Source of the DNA: NORP23 sp050302475
GTDB taxonomy: Bacteria > Pseudomonadota > Alphaproteobacteria > Rhodobacterales > Rhodobacteraceae
Reading direction: 5' to 3'
DNA length: 64,000 bases
Assembly: GCA_050302475.1 (NCBI GenBank)
Contig: JBNLBF010000010.1
Coordinates: 33,636 to 97,635 of the forward strand
Shown here one piece after another: positions 41,750-50,390 of the stretch. Below the pieces are notes generated by a model. That model made no database searches. It saw only the letters and a program-made list of their open reading frames with translations, and was not told the origin of the DNA. A program made the translations under genes and the position numbers. The first letter of the stretch is position 1. Each line of letters starts with the position of its first letter.

Positions 41750-43177
41750 ATGCCCGAAGAAACACCCCGATTCCGCCCGTTTGAGACCAATCTGGATAAA
41801 GACACCGCGCTTGGCACGCTGAGAGAGGCCACATCCGGGGCTGATGATGGCGAATTGTTCCTTGAACGCAAACGCTCCGAGGCGCTGGTGCTGGATGACG
41901 GGCGGATCAAAACGGCCAGCTATGATGCGTCCGAAGGGTTTGGATTGCGGGCGGTTCGCGGGGAAACCGCAGGCTATGCCCATTCGACCGAAATTTCCGA
42001 ACAGGCGCTGAAACGCGCAGCCGAAACCGCGCGGCTGGCGGTGGGGGAAGGCGGCGGCACGCTGGCCGACGCGCCGAAACCCACCAACCAGAGGCTCTAT
42101 ACAGATGACGACCCGCTGGACGATGCAACTTTCCCGGTGAAGGTCGAAACGCTGCGCGAGATTGATGATTTCGCTCGCTCACTGGACCCGCGCGTTGTGC
42201 AGGTCTCGGCCAATTTGAGTGCCGGTCTGCAGGAGGTCGAAATCCTCCGCCCCGACGGCATTCATTTGAGTGATGTGCGCCCGATGAGCGGCGTTTCGGT
42301 GCAGGTGATCGTCGAAGAAAACGGCCGTCGCGAAAGCGGCCACGCCGCCAGTGGTGGTCGCCATGGGCTGGCCCAGTTGATGGAAGGCGATGTCTGGAAA
42401 TCAGCAGCAAAGGAAGCCTTGCGGATCGCGCTGGTCAATCTGCGCGCCGAACCGGCCCCGGCGGGGGTGATGGATGTGGTCCTCGGCCCCGGCTGGCCGG
42501 GGATTTTGCTGCATGAAGCGATTGGTCACGGGCTGGAAGGGGATTTCAACCGCAAGAAAACCTCCGCCTTTGCCGGGCTGATGGGGCAACAGATCGCGGC
42601 CAAAGGTGTGACGGTGGTCGATGATGGAACGATCCCGGATCGGCGCGGCTCGATATCCTTTGATGACGAGGGCACACCCTCGCAGCGCAATGTGCTGATC
42701 GAGGATGGCGTTCTGGTGAACTACATGCAGGACCGTCAGAACGCGCGGCTGATGGGGGTTGCCCCAACCGGGAACGGGCGGCGGCAAAGCTATGCGCATG
42801 CGCCGATGCCGCGTATGACCAACACGATCATGCTGGGCGGCGATGCTACACCCGAAGAGGTGCTGAGCGGTCTGAAAGACGGCATCTATGCCGTCGGGTT
42901 CGGCGGGGGTCAGGTCGATATCACAAACGGTAAATTCGTGTTTTCCTGCACCGAGGCATACCGCGTGAAAAACGGCAAAGTCGGCGCACCGGTCAAAGGG
43001 GCGACCCTGATCGGTGACGGGGCGACAGCGTTGAAACATATTCGCGCAGTCGGCAATGACATGCAGCTGGACCCCGGCATCGGCAATTGCGGTAAAGCTG
43101 GTCAGTGGGTACCAGTGGGCGTCGGCCAGCCAAGCGTTTTGATCGGTGGACTGACGGTTGGTGGCAGCGCGGCGTGA
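41750..43177 (+). CDS. tldD: Metalloprotease TldD
   Basis: A 475-residue TldD/PmbA-family peptidase. The HEAIGHGLEGDF motif near residues 255-266 carries the metal-binding HExxxH, and SCTEAYRVKNGK near the C-terminus supplies the further Cys ligand. It acts with TldE/PmbA on peptides such as the modified-microcin precursor or unfolded proteins. No tldE in the window. The stop overlaps the GTG start of the glycosyltransferase (GTGA). Confidence 0.94.
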   Translation: MPEETPRFRPFETNLDKDTALGTLREATSGADDGELFLERKRSEALVLDDGRIKTASYDASEGFGLRAVRGETAGYAHSTEISEQALKRAAETARLAVGEGGGTLADAPKPTNQRLYTDDDPLDDATFPVKVETLREIDDFARSLDPRVVQVSANLSAGLQEVEILRPDGIHLSDVRPMSGVSVQVIVEENGRRESGHAASGGRHGLAQLMEGDVWKSAAKEALRIALVNLRAEPAPAGVMDVVLGPGWPGILLHEAIGHGLEGDFNRKKTSAFAGLMGQQIAAKGVTVVDDGTIPDRRGSISFDDEGTPSQRNVLIEDGVLVNYMQDRQNARLMGVAPTGNGRRQSYAHAPMPRMTNTIMLGGDATPEEVLSGLKDGIYAVGFGGGQVDITNGKFVFSCTEAYRVKNGKVGAPVKGATLIGDGATALKHIRAVGNDMQLDPGIGNCGKAGQWVPVGVGQPSVLIGGLTVGGSAA

Positions 43178-44313
43178 GGAGCCTGCATATCCTGAATGAC
43201 GACCCGGATGCCCCCCCGAGTGGCGGCATTCTGCGTACGCGGATGATGCAATCGCTGCTGGAAAGCGAAGGAACAGTTTCGACACTCAGTTACAAGCGCC
43301 TGCTTGCGGATGCGAACCTTCCAGTGGAAACCCAGGACGATCCGATGACGTTTGTCCTGCCCGAACCATTTTTGACGGCTCTGTCGGCGCAACTGGAATC
43401 TGCGCCAGACCTTGTCGTCATCGACTCGCCCTACCTCGCCGGGCTGATCCCGTCGCTACGTGCTGCCTGTCCTGAGGCGAAGATCTGGTTAAATGCCCAC
43501 AATATCGAAAGCCTGCTGTTTCAGGAGGAAACCGAGGCCCGTTTCCCCGCATTTCTTCATCCGTTGATCGCTGTCGCAACTAGGCGATCGCGCCAACGTT
43601 TTCGCCGGGCAGAAAGCGCGGCGTTTAACGCGGTCGACCTGATCCTGATGACCTCCGCCCATGATGTCCGGATGGCGCGAGAAATGTACGGAACCCGGAC
43701 CCCGATGGTGGTGCTGGGCAATCCGGTGCCGGACTGGGCTGTCGTTGCTGATCTGGCCGCGCCTGACCATCTGCCCAATGACGCCAACATCCTGCTGGTC
43801 GGCCATATGGGTTTCCAGCCAAACAAAGCTGCGGTGAAAGCATTGGTGTCAGGGATCCTGCCCCGCATTCACCGCCAACATCCTGATGTCAGATTGACTG
43901 TCTGCGGGCGTGGGCTGGGCGCGAAAACCCGGCGGCGGGTCGAAAGTCTGCCCCACGGCAATGCGTTTGCGGACCCGGAGAGCCTCGCCCCACATTACGA
44001 TGCAGCGCATATGGTGATGCTGCCGATCCGCGCCGGCAGCGGAACGCGCCTGAAGGTGCTGGAGGCCGCCATCCTGAACCGCCCGATAATCGCCACCGCC
44101 AAAGCCGTCGAAGGATTGGATTTCATCCCTGATGAGCATTATCTGAACGCAGAAAGTAACGAGGAATTTGCTGCTGCGTTTGAGCGGTTGTTGCGCGATC
44201 CTGCGCTATTGCAAGGTCTGGTCAGCTCTGCGGCCAAGCATGTGCGCACCCAGTTTGCACCCGAACGTCAACGCGCCCAGTTTCAGGAAGCTCTGGCTAT
44301 TTCGTCAGGATAA
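43174..44313 (+). CDS. Glycosyltransferase family 4-like protein
   Basis: A 379-residue GT-B-fold glycosyltransferase. N-terminal domain: ILNDDPDAPPSGGILRTRMM. C-terminal domain: ILLVGHMGFQPNKAAVKALV, the GRGLGAKTRRRV segment, and VMLPIRAGSGTRLKVLEAAIL with the Glu-containing EX7E-like region. The start is a GTG at 43174, overlapping the tldD stop as GTGA; an ATG 23 codons upstream lies within tldD and is unlikely. Sugar and acceptor are unknown. Its 3' end overlaps the convergent hemP by 17 bases. Confidence 0.82.
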   Translation: MRSLHILNDDPDAPPSGGILRTRMMQSLLESEGTVSTLSYKRLLADANLPVETQDDPMTFVLPEPFLTALSAQLESAPDLVVIDSPYLAGLIPSLRAACPEAKIWLNAHNIESLLFQEETEARFPAFLHPLIAVATRRSRQRFRRAESAAFNAVDLILMTSAHDVRMAREMYGTRTPMVVLGNPVPDWAVVADLAAPDHLPNDANILLVGHMGFQPNKAAVKALVSGILPRIHRQHPDVRLTVCGRGLGAKTRRRVESLPHGNAFADPESLAPHYDAAHMVMLPIRAGSGTRLKVLEAAILNRPIIATAKAVEGLDFIPDEHYLNAESNEEFAAAFERLLRDPALLQGLVSSAAKHVRTQFAPERQRAQFQEALAISSG

Positions 44314-44464
44314 GCTTGTCCTGCTTCGTAATCCGCAGCGTATAAACCTGCCCGTCCAACAGGATGGAGGCGGTTTTGCCGTCCCCCGTCAGAATTCGGG
44401 CGTCATAGGCCGGGGTCACGGCGGTGTCTTTCAGGTCAGATTTCTCAGGGCGATAGGCCAGCAT
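44297..44464 (-). CDS. hemP: Hemin uptake protein HemP
   Basis: A 55-residue protein. The C-terminal half LLDGQVYTLRITKQDKLIL followed by TK matches the HemP family pattern (hydrophobic D/G-Y-x-L-R-x-T-xx-x-KLILTK). HemP is a small protein associated with heme/iron uptake genes and often under iron control. A GGAG-like ribosome site (GGAGACTGAC) precedes its ATG at 44464. It is antisense to the last 17 bases of the glycosyltransferase. No heme receptor is nearby, and no clear Fur/RirA/Irr box was seen in the 98 bases upstream. Confidence 0.82.
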   Translation of the reverse strand: MLAYRPEKSDLKDTAVTPAYDARILTGDGKTASILLDGQVYTLRITKQDKLILTK

Positions 44465-44562
44465 GTCAGTCTCCGTCAGATGGCCGTGGCTTTCATTGGC
44501 TGGGCGGATAATATCTGACAGAAAAAGCCGGGATAGTCAACTATTCCGACTGTTTTGCTTGG

Positions 44563-45402
44563 TTATAGGATAACCCGAGGTTCCGGCAGTCCCGGCACGT
44601 CCACATCGACCGCGAAGGTCTGACCATCTGCCGCACCATCCTGATTGATGGCAGCCGAGGTCATGAACATCGTTTTCATGTCCGGCCCCCCAAACGCCGG
44701 GCAGGTGGTCTGCTTGCCGGGGAAAGCAACCTCGCTTTCGGCAACACCATCTGGCGTGAACCGTACCGCCTTGCTCAGGCCCCATTGGGCGTTCCACAGA
44801 TATCCCTCGCTATCGGTGACCGCACCATCAGGGTGCAGGCCTGCCGCGTTCAGGTCTGCAAACTCTTCGCGTTTGGCAGCTGGCCAGCCGTCGTCGTCAA
44901 GTGCGACCTTCCACAGGATTGCCTTGGGCGTATCAGTGAAATAAGCCGTCGATTTATCCGGCGAAAAACTGATTGCATTGGAGATCGAGATTTTCGGGTA
45001 AAGCTTGCGCAATTCGCCCTTGTAATAGCGATAAATCGCGCCCGCCTCAGGCTCTGCATTCTTGCCCATCGTGCCGATCCAGAACCCGCCATAGGGGTCA
45101 GCGCGACCATCGTTGGAACGCGTCACCTCGTTATCCGCCTCAAGCGCATGGACGAAAGTGGTTTCGCCCGTTGCGATGTCGAAGCTGGACAAAGAGGTCT
45201 CGCTGGCAATCAGAAGCGTGTTTTCATCAACCCATCCGGCAGCGGAAACATGTTCGTCAAACTGCCAGGTCTGGGTCTCGCCGTCCCCTTTGGCGTGAAG
45301 GCGCATACCCATGATGTCGAACCAGAACAGCTCTTTGCGGAGAGGGTGCCATAAAGGCCCCTCCCCCAGTTCGCAACGCATGTCGTCGAACACGCGGACC
45401 AT
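44563..45402 (-). CDS. SMP-30/gluconolactonase-family protein
   Basis: A 279-residue six-bladed beta-propeller lactonase. Markers: CELGEGPLWHPLRKELFWFDI (metal Glu in EGPLW), SNDGRADPYGGFWIGTMG (Asn/Asp ligands), AISFSPDKSTAYFTDTPK and HPDGAVTDSEGYLWNAQWG, all typical of the SGL family. It hydrolyses sugar lactones. The start is ATG at 45402, sharing a base with the aldehyde-dehydrogenase stop (TAATG). With the dehydrogenase next to it, it suggests oxidative sugar-acid catabolism. Confidence 0.9.
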   Translation of the reverse strand: MVRVFDDMRCELGEGPLWHPLRKELFWFDIMGMRLHAKGDGETQTWQFDEHVSAAGWVDENTLLIASETSLSSFDIATGETTFVHALEADNEVTRSNDGRADPYGGFWIGTMGKNAEPEAGAIYRYYKGELRKLYPKISISNAISFSPDKSTAYFTDTPKAILWKVALDDDGWPAAKREEFADLNAAGLHPDGAVTDSEGYLWNAQWGLSKAVRFTPDGVAESEVAFPGKQTTCPAFGGPDMKTMFMTSAAINQDGAADGQTFAVDVDVPGLPEPRVIL

Positions 45403-46907
45403 TAGAGATAGCCCTCCGGCAGAAGCGCATCGGGGATATTCTGATAGCTGACCGGGCGCAGGAAGCGACGGATGGACAGGGTGCCGACAGATGTTGCCCC
45501 GAAATTGGTCGAGGCCGGATAAGGCCCGCCATGCACCATGCTGTCGCAAACCTCGACCCCCGTCGGGAAGCCGTTGGCGAGCACGCGGCCCGCTTTGCGT
45601 TCCAGAATGGGCATCAGGGTTTTGGCGGCGTCGGTATCCGCATCATCCATATGGATGGTGCAAGTCAGCTGGCCTTGCAGCGATTTGGCGATTTCGACCA
45701 TCTCGTCGAAATCCTTAACCGTGACGATCAGGCCGAGCGGGCCAAAAACTTCCTCACCCAGAATTTCGTTGTCGATCCATTCCTTGCCGCTGACCGCATA
45801 CAGATACGGCGTCGCATTGCGCAGATCACAGGTGGAGGTCAGGATTTCCTGAACGCCAGCCGTTGCGGCGATTTTGTCACGACCGGAGCGATAGGCTTCG
45901 GCAATACCGTCCGTCAGCATGGTCTGCGCACCGATGGGTTCCAGTGCCTCGGTCGCGGCTTTGACAAAAGCCTCCGCATCCGCGCCTTCCTGAACCACGA
46001 CGATCCCGGGGTTGGTGCAGAACTGCCCTGCGCCCATGGTCAGCGACCCGGCCCAGCCAGCAGCGATATCTTTCCCGCGCGCGCCAAGTGCCTCGGGCAG
46101 CAGGAACATCGGGTTGACCGAGCCTAGCTCGCCAAAGAACGGGATCGGTTCGGGACGCTGCGCGCACAGATCGAACAGCGCACGACCGCCACCGAGCGAC
46201 CCGGTAAAGCCCACCGCCTTGATCAGCGGATGCTGCACCAGCGCCTGACCCACGTCTCGCCGCCCGCCCTGAATCAAAGAGAACACACCGGGATGGAGGC
46301 CCTGCGATTTCACCGCGGCTTCAATCGCCTGCGCGACAATTTCGGATGTGCCGGGATGCGCGCTGTGGCTTTTGACAACCACCGGACAGCCCGCGGCCAG
46401 CGCAGCGGCGGTGTCGCCACCTGCCGTCGAAAAGGCCAGCGGGAAGTTCGATGCGCCGAACACGGCCACCGGACCAATCGGGCGCTGCATCATTTTGATG
46501 TCGGGGCGTGGAAGCGGTTGGCGATCCGGCAGGGCCGCGTCATGACGACGATCCAGATAGTCACCTTTCAGGATATGTTCCGCAAACAGACGCAGCTGTC
46601 CGGTGGTCCGGCCACGCTCGCCCACCAGACGCACCTCGGGGAGGCCGGTTTCCTGTGTGCCGATCTCGGTGATCGCATCGCCGCGCTTATCCATTTCATC
46701 GGCAATCGCGTTCAGGAAATCCGCGCGAACCTGCGCGGTGGAATAGCCATAGGTCAGGAACGCCTCTTCCGCGGCTTCGACGGCGGTATCAACATGCGCC
46801 GGGGTGCCGATGGAAAAGTCATGTGCCGGGCCATGTGCCGGTTCTGATGTAAATGTGTCGCTGCCGGCAACCCATTCGCCAGCCAGATAATGTTTTCCCG
46901 AGATCAT
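45402..46907 (-). CDS. Alpha-ketoglutaric semialdehyde dehydrogenase (2,5-dioxovalerate dehydrogenase)
   Basis: A 501-residue NADP-type aldehyde dehydrogenase of the class found in pentose/hexarate oxidation. It has the family N-terminus (ISGKHYLAGEWVAG), VFGASNFPLAFSTAGGDTA, the NAD-site FTGSLGGGRALFDL, ELGSVNPMF with the general-base Glu, and the catalytic Cys in GQFCTNPG. It makes 2-oxoglutarate from its semialdehyde. GGGGGAAGAT stands before the ATG. The lactonase follows directly. The upstream sugar-acid dehydratases are not in the window. Confidence 0.88.
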   Translation of the reverse strand: MISGKHYLAGEWVAGSDTFTSEPAHGPAHDFSIGTPAHVDTAVEAAEEAFLTYGYSTAQVRADFLNAIADEMDKRGDAITEIGTQETGLPEVRLVGERGRTTGQLRLFAEHILKGDYLDRRHDAALPDRQPLPRPDIKMMQRPIGPVAVFGASNFPLAFSTAGGDTAAALAAGCPVVVKSHSAHPGTSEIVAQAIEAAVKSQGLHPGVFSLIQGGRRDVGQALVQHPLIKAVGFTGSLGGGRALFDLCAQRPEPIPFFGELGSVNPMFLLPEALGARGKDIAAGWAGSLTMGAGQFCTNPGIVVVQEGADAEAFVKAATEALEPIGAQTMLTDGIAEAYRSGRDKIAATAGVQEILTSTCDLRNATPYLYAVSGKEWIDNEILGEEVFGPLGLIVTVKDFDEMVEIAKSLQGQLTCTIHMDDADTDAAKTLMPILERKAGRVLANGFPTGVEVCDSMVHGGPYPASTNFGATSVGTLSIRRFLRPVSYQNIPDALLPEGYL

Positions 46908-46929
46908 ATCTTCCCCCTGTCAATAAAGC

Positions 46930-46952
46930 GGGCCTGTAGTGTCTACAGGCCC
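46930..46952 (-). terminator. 10-bp hairpin upstream of the semialdehyde dehydrogenase gene
   Basis: GGGCCTGTAG / CTACAGGCCC, perfect, with a 3-base loop. On the minus strand GCTTTATTG follows, a moderate U-tract. It is placed between the small permease gene and the dehydrogenase, so it can terminate the former or control the latter. It is flanked on the far side by a 9-base AT-rich inverted repeat (46963-46971 and 47005-47013). Confidence 0.55.
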
Positions 46953-47008
46953 ATGTCTGACCATTAATATTGTCGCTGACGCCGGGGAAGGCAACGGGAA
47001 AAGTAATA

Positions 47009-47377
47009 TTAATTCATTTTATTAAAAAAAGCGACCGTAGGCTGCCAGTCATGCATGACAAGCACAGCTGAGAGGGCCAAAGACACACCCAGAAGCTCCC
47101 GCGTTCCGAAGGTCTCGTCAAATGCAAACGTGCCAAGCAGCGCGAGGATAATAATCGTCAGGCAGGAATAGACGACTCCGGTTTCGGTCAGGGGCATGTA
47201 TTTCATCGCATAAAACCAGCCAAAAGCACCCAGCGCATAGGTCACGAACCCAATGGCGAATTGCCATGTTCCAAACGGATTGCTCAGGTTGGTGGATGTC
47301 TTGATATAGTAGTCGCCAATGGTCGTCATTGCGACCAGTCCGATCACCACGAGAAGCGGTAGTAATGTTAGCGGCAT
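47009..47377 (-). CDS. Small EamA/DMT-superfamily membrane protein
   Basis: A 122-residue protein with four predicted helices, in the style of a half-size drug/metabolite transporter (PLLVVIGLVAMTTIGDYYIKTS, FAIGFVTYALGAFGWFYAM, the Glu-containing LTETGVVYSCLTIIILALLG, GVSLALSAVLVMHD). It needs dimerisation if it transports. AGGAGGGGGCA before the ATG at 47377 decides the start. It lies downstream of the TRAP genes and before the hairpin. Substrate unknown. Confidence 0.75.
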   Translation of the reverse strand: MPLTLLPLLVVIGLVAMTTIGDYYIKTSTNLSNPFGTWQFAIGFVTYALGAFGWFYAMKYMPLTETGVVYSCLTIIILALLGTFAFDETFGTRELLGVSLALSAVLVMHDWQPTVAFFNKMN

Positions 47378-47444
47378 TGCCCCCTCCTTTTTCCCGAAAC
47401 CTGCCAGAGCGCGCTGCACAGGTCGGTGAGGATTGCCACAAATC

Positions 47445-48764
47445 TTAAAACACGCGGATCAGGAACAGAGAGATCACCGGGAATGCTACCAGCAACGCGA
47501 TGCGCAGGATGTCGGCGGCGATGAAATAGAGGACGGCTTTATATGTCTCGACCATCGGTGTGTCCGGGTCCATGGAGTTGATGATGAACAGGTTAAGGCC
47601 GACCGGCGGCGTGATCAGCCCAACTTCCACCACGATCAGCACAAGGATCCCAAACCAGATTGCCATTTCGTCATGCGACAGTCCGAAATCGAGCGTCCCC
47701 ATCAACGGGAAGAAGATCGGCATGGTCAACAGGATCATCGACAGCGAGTCCATGACACAGCCAAGCAGAAGGTAGAGGATCAGGATCAGGATCAGCACCA
47801 GCCAAGGTCCATAACCTTGCGTGACGACAAATTCGGTAATCGTCTGCGGGACCTGCGTCAGGGCCAGAAAAGCGTTGTAAAATGCCGCTCCGAGGATGAT
47901 GAAAAAGATCATCGCCGTGCCGCTGGCGGTGGCGATCATGGCCTCCCTCAGGTTCGCCCATGTCAATCGCCGTGATGCCCAGGCAATGATCCCGGTGCCC
48001 AGCGCCCCGACCGAGGCCCCTTCGGTCGGGTTGATCAGGCCGCTATAGATGCCGCCGACCACGACGGCGAAAATCACCACGACCGGCCAGATTGCTATCA
48101 ACGCCTGCTTTCGCTCCGCCACCGGCATCCGGGGCAGTTGTCCCGCCGCATCAGGATGACGGCGCACATAGATGCGGATCGCCAGCATATAGCCCAGCGT
48201 CGCCAGCAGCCCGGGGATGATTGCGGCCAGAAATAGCCCGGCGATGTTTTGCTGCGCGAGGATCGCATAAATCACCAGAATGACCGAAGGCGGAATCAGG
48301 ATGCCCAGCGTCCCCCCCGCTGCCAGCGCCGCCGTCGACAACCCGCCGGAATATCCGCCTGCTTTCAGTTCCGGTAGCGTAACCCGTGCCATCGTCGCCG
48401 CCGTCGCCAACGAGGATCCGCAAATTGCTCCGAACCCTGCACAGGCCCCGACCGCCGCCATCGCAGTGCCGCCTTTGAGATGCCCCAACCAGGCTTCGGC
48501 AGCCTTGAACAAGGCCCGGCTCATCCCGCCGATCCCGGCCAGATGCCCCATCAGAAAGAAAATCGGGATGATCGAAAGGTTATAGTTGGCGAATGTCGTG
48601 TAGACCTCGGTCTTCATTTTCGACATCACAATATTCGGGGTGCCCGTCACCAGATACATGCCGCCTGCCCCCACCAGCAACATCGCGAGGCCAATCGGCG
48701 CACGGGCGAAGATCATCAGCAAAAGGACGGGGAAGGAGAACAGCCCCAGTTCGATATTACTCAC
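47445..48764 (-). CDS. TRAP transporter large permease (DctM family)
   Basis: A 439-residue, about 12-helix DctM protein. Visible: the N-terminal PIGLAMLLVGAGGMYLVTG, the GFGAICGSSLATAATMARV Na+ region near residue 110, GTLGILIPPSVILVIYAILA, and the terminal GVITPPVGLNLF-like stretch (LITPPVGLNLFIINSM). The start is GTG at 48764, overlapping the DctQ stop by 8 bases. It moves the substrate with sodium together with the small subunit. Confidence 0.93.
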   Translation of the reverse strand: MSNIELGLFSFPVLLLMIFARAPIGLAMLLVGAGGMYLVTGTPNIVMSKMKTEVYTTFANYNLSIIPIFFLMGHLAGIGGMSRALFKAAEAWLGHLKGGTAMAAVGACAGFGAICGSSLATAATMARVTLPELKAGGYSGGLSTAALAAGGTLGILIPPSVILVIYAILAQQNIAGLFLAAIIPGLLATLGYMLAIRIYVRRHPDAAGQLPRMPVAERKQALIAIWPVVVIFAVVVGGIYSGLINPTEGASVGALGTGIIAWASRRLTWANLREAMIATASGTAMIFFIILGAAFYNAFLALTQVPQTITEFVVTQGYGPWLVLILILILYLLLGCVMDSLSMILLTMPIFFPLMGTLDFGLSHDEMAIWFGILVLIVVEVGLITPPVGLNLFIINSMDPDTPMVETYKAVLYFIAADILRIALLVAFPVISLFLIRVF

Positions 48765-49272
48765 GCCACAGATCCCCGCGCTGATCCTCGCGTGTGCGCC
48801 TCAATATCCGGTCGGCTGCTGACCAGACGCCAACGATAGCCGCAATAACAGAGGCAATCAGGCAGGCGAGGTAGGGCCACCAGATCGGAAACTGGTAGAA
48901 CATCGAGGTCTGGCCATTCGACAGTTTGCCCAGAAACCCCTCGTAGAGCCGCCATGTGATGAAGATCAGCACTGCGGCAAAGATCACCTCCCAGAAAGCG
49001 GCGATCACTTGGTTGATTGCCGGGCCGAGGCGGCTGGTGAACAGGTCCACGGTCGCATGACCACCACGCAGTTGGCAGATCGGCAGAAAGCAGAAAATGG
49101 CGAAGGCGACACCGGCCTCGACAATTTCATAATCCCCCGGGATCGGTCCCATCCCCAGCCAGCTAAACGCCCGGCCCGTCACGCTGACGCAGGTCATCAG
49201 CGCCAGCAGCCCGAGTGTCACCCCACCGACTATCGCGGTCAGGTTTGCCAGCTGGGTGATGAAGCCGCGCAC
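48757..49272 (-). CDS. TRAP transporter small permease (DctQ family)
   Basis: A 171-residue, four-helix protein: ANLTAIVGGVTLGLLALMT, the QLRGGHATVDLF loop typical of DctQ near residue 65, VIAAFWEVIFAAVLIFITW, and the last helix before VWSAADRILR. It starts at a GTG, 9 bases after the binding-protein stop, and overlaps the large permease gene. Confidence 0.9.
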   Translation of the reverse strand: MRGFITQLANLTAIVGGVTLGLLALMTCVSVTGRAFSWLGMGPIPGDYEIVEAGVAFAIFCFLPICQLRGGHATVDLFTSRLGPAINQVIAAFWEVIFAAVLIFITWRLYEGFLGKLSNGQTSMFYQFPIWWPYLACLIASVIAAIVGVWSAADRILRRTREDQRGDLWRE

Positions 49273-49281
49273 GCCGTCAGG

Positions 49282-50340
49282 TCATTTATCGGTGAACTGT
49301 TCCATCAGCGCGACGGCCTCGTCATAAAGCGCGCGGCCATCGATCCCTTTTTCGTCCATCTCCGCAATCCAGCGGTCGATGGTGGGGGCAGCGGCTTCCT
49401 TCCAGATCGCGATCTGATCGGGCGTCAGGCTGATGATGTTGTTGCCCAGATCCACTGCCATCTGCCGCCCCGGCCCATCAAGACCCGGCGCGATCGTCCC
49501 GGCGAATTCAGCAAAAGCCAGTCCGGAGTTGGCATCTATCACCGCCTTCAGATCGTCGGGCAGCGCGTTATAGCTGTCGATGTTCATCGCCATGATAAAC
49601 GCAGCTGTATAAAGCGGCGCGCCCGGAAATTCCGTGTGGTTGTCAACCAGTTCGGAGGTTTTCAGCGAGGCTGTAACCTCCCATGGCAGCAGCGCCGCGC
49701 TGATCACGCCTTTCGACAGCGACTCCGGCACACCCGGCACCGGCATTCCGACGGTGGTTGCGCCCAATTGTGTTGCCATGATGTTGGCAACCCGCGTCGG
49801 GGCGCGTAGCTTCACACCGCTTAGGTCGTCAGGCGTTGTAATTGGTGTTTCCGAATGGATCAGCCCTGGTCCATGCACCCACATGCCAAGGATTTTCATA
49901 TCCGCATATTCGGTGTCGAACATGTACTTCTCGCCCAAAGTCGACAGCGTCATCGAGGCCGCCAGCGGGTCAGTCATCAGGAACGGCAGCTCGATCACCT
50001 CGGTGCGCGGGAAACGACCCGGGGAATAGCCGGGCAGCGTATAAATAATATCCACCACCCCGTCGATCACCTGATCGACCAGCTCCGGCGGGGTGCCGCC
50101 CAACTGCATGGAGGGGTAATGTTCAAACGCGATCCGCCCGTCCGACTCGGCCGTGACCTTTTCCATCCAAGGGATCAGAATTTCCGCAGGCACCGGCGCG
50201 GTCGAGGGCAGGAACTGGTGAAACCGCAATGTCACCTCCTGCGCCATTGCCCCGCCCGCCAGCATCGCACCAGCGGTCACGCCCAAAAGCATCCGGGTGA
50301 AATTCGAAAAATACGGCATCCTCGCCCCCATCAGGTTCAT
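49282..50340 (-). CDS. TRAP transporter substrate-binding protein (DctP family)
   Basis: A 352-residue periplasmic binding protein. Signal region RMLLGVTAGAMLAGGAMA (cleavage after AMA); then VTLRFHQFLPSTAPV, the ligand-orienting RAPTRVANIMATQLGA with its conserved Arg, and MPVPGVPESLSKGVISAALLPWE. An alternative start is ATG at 50319 (preceded by GGGGG), so the N-terminus is open by seven residues. It lies 50 bases after pobA on the same strand, which suggests an aromatic-acid cargo; the sequence alone does not name the ligand. Confidence 0.9.
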   Translation of the reverse strand: MNLMGARMPYFSNFTRMLLGVTAGAMLAGGAMAQEVTLRFHQFLPSTAPVPAEILIPWMEKVTAESDGRIAFEHYPSMQLGGTPPELVDQVIDGVVDIIYTLPGYSPGRFPRTEVIELPFLMTDPLAASMTLSTLGEKYMFDTEYADMKILGMWVHGPGLIHSETPITTPDDLSGVKLRAPTRVANIMATQLGATTVGMPVPGVPESLSKGVISAALLPWEVTASLKTSELVDNHTEFPGAPLYTAAFIMAMNIDSYNALPDDLKAVIDANSGLAFAEFAGTIAPGLDGPGRQMAVDLGNNIISLTPDQIAIWKEAAAPTIDRWIAEMDEKGIDGRALYDEAVALMEQFTDK

Positions 50341-50390
50341 GTCCGGTTATCTACTCGGCTACGATAGGGTTCGGGTCAAGGCAGGAGTCA

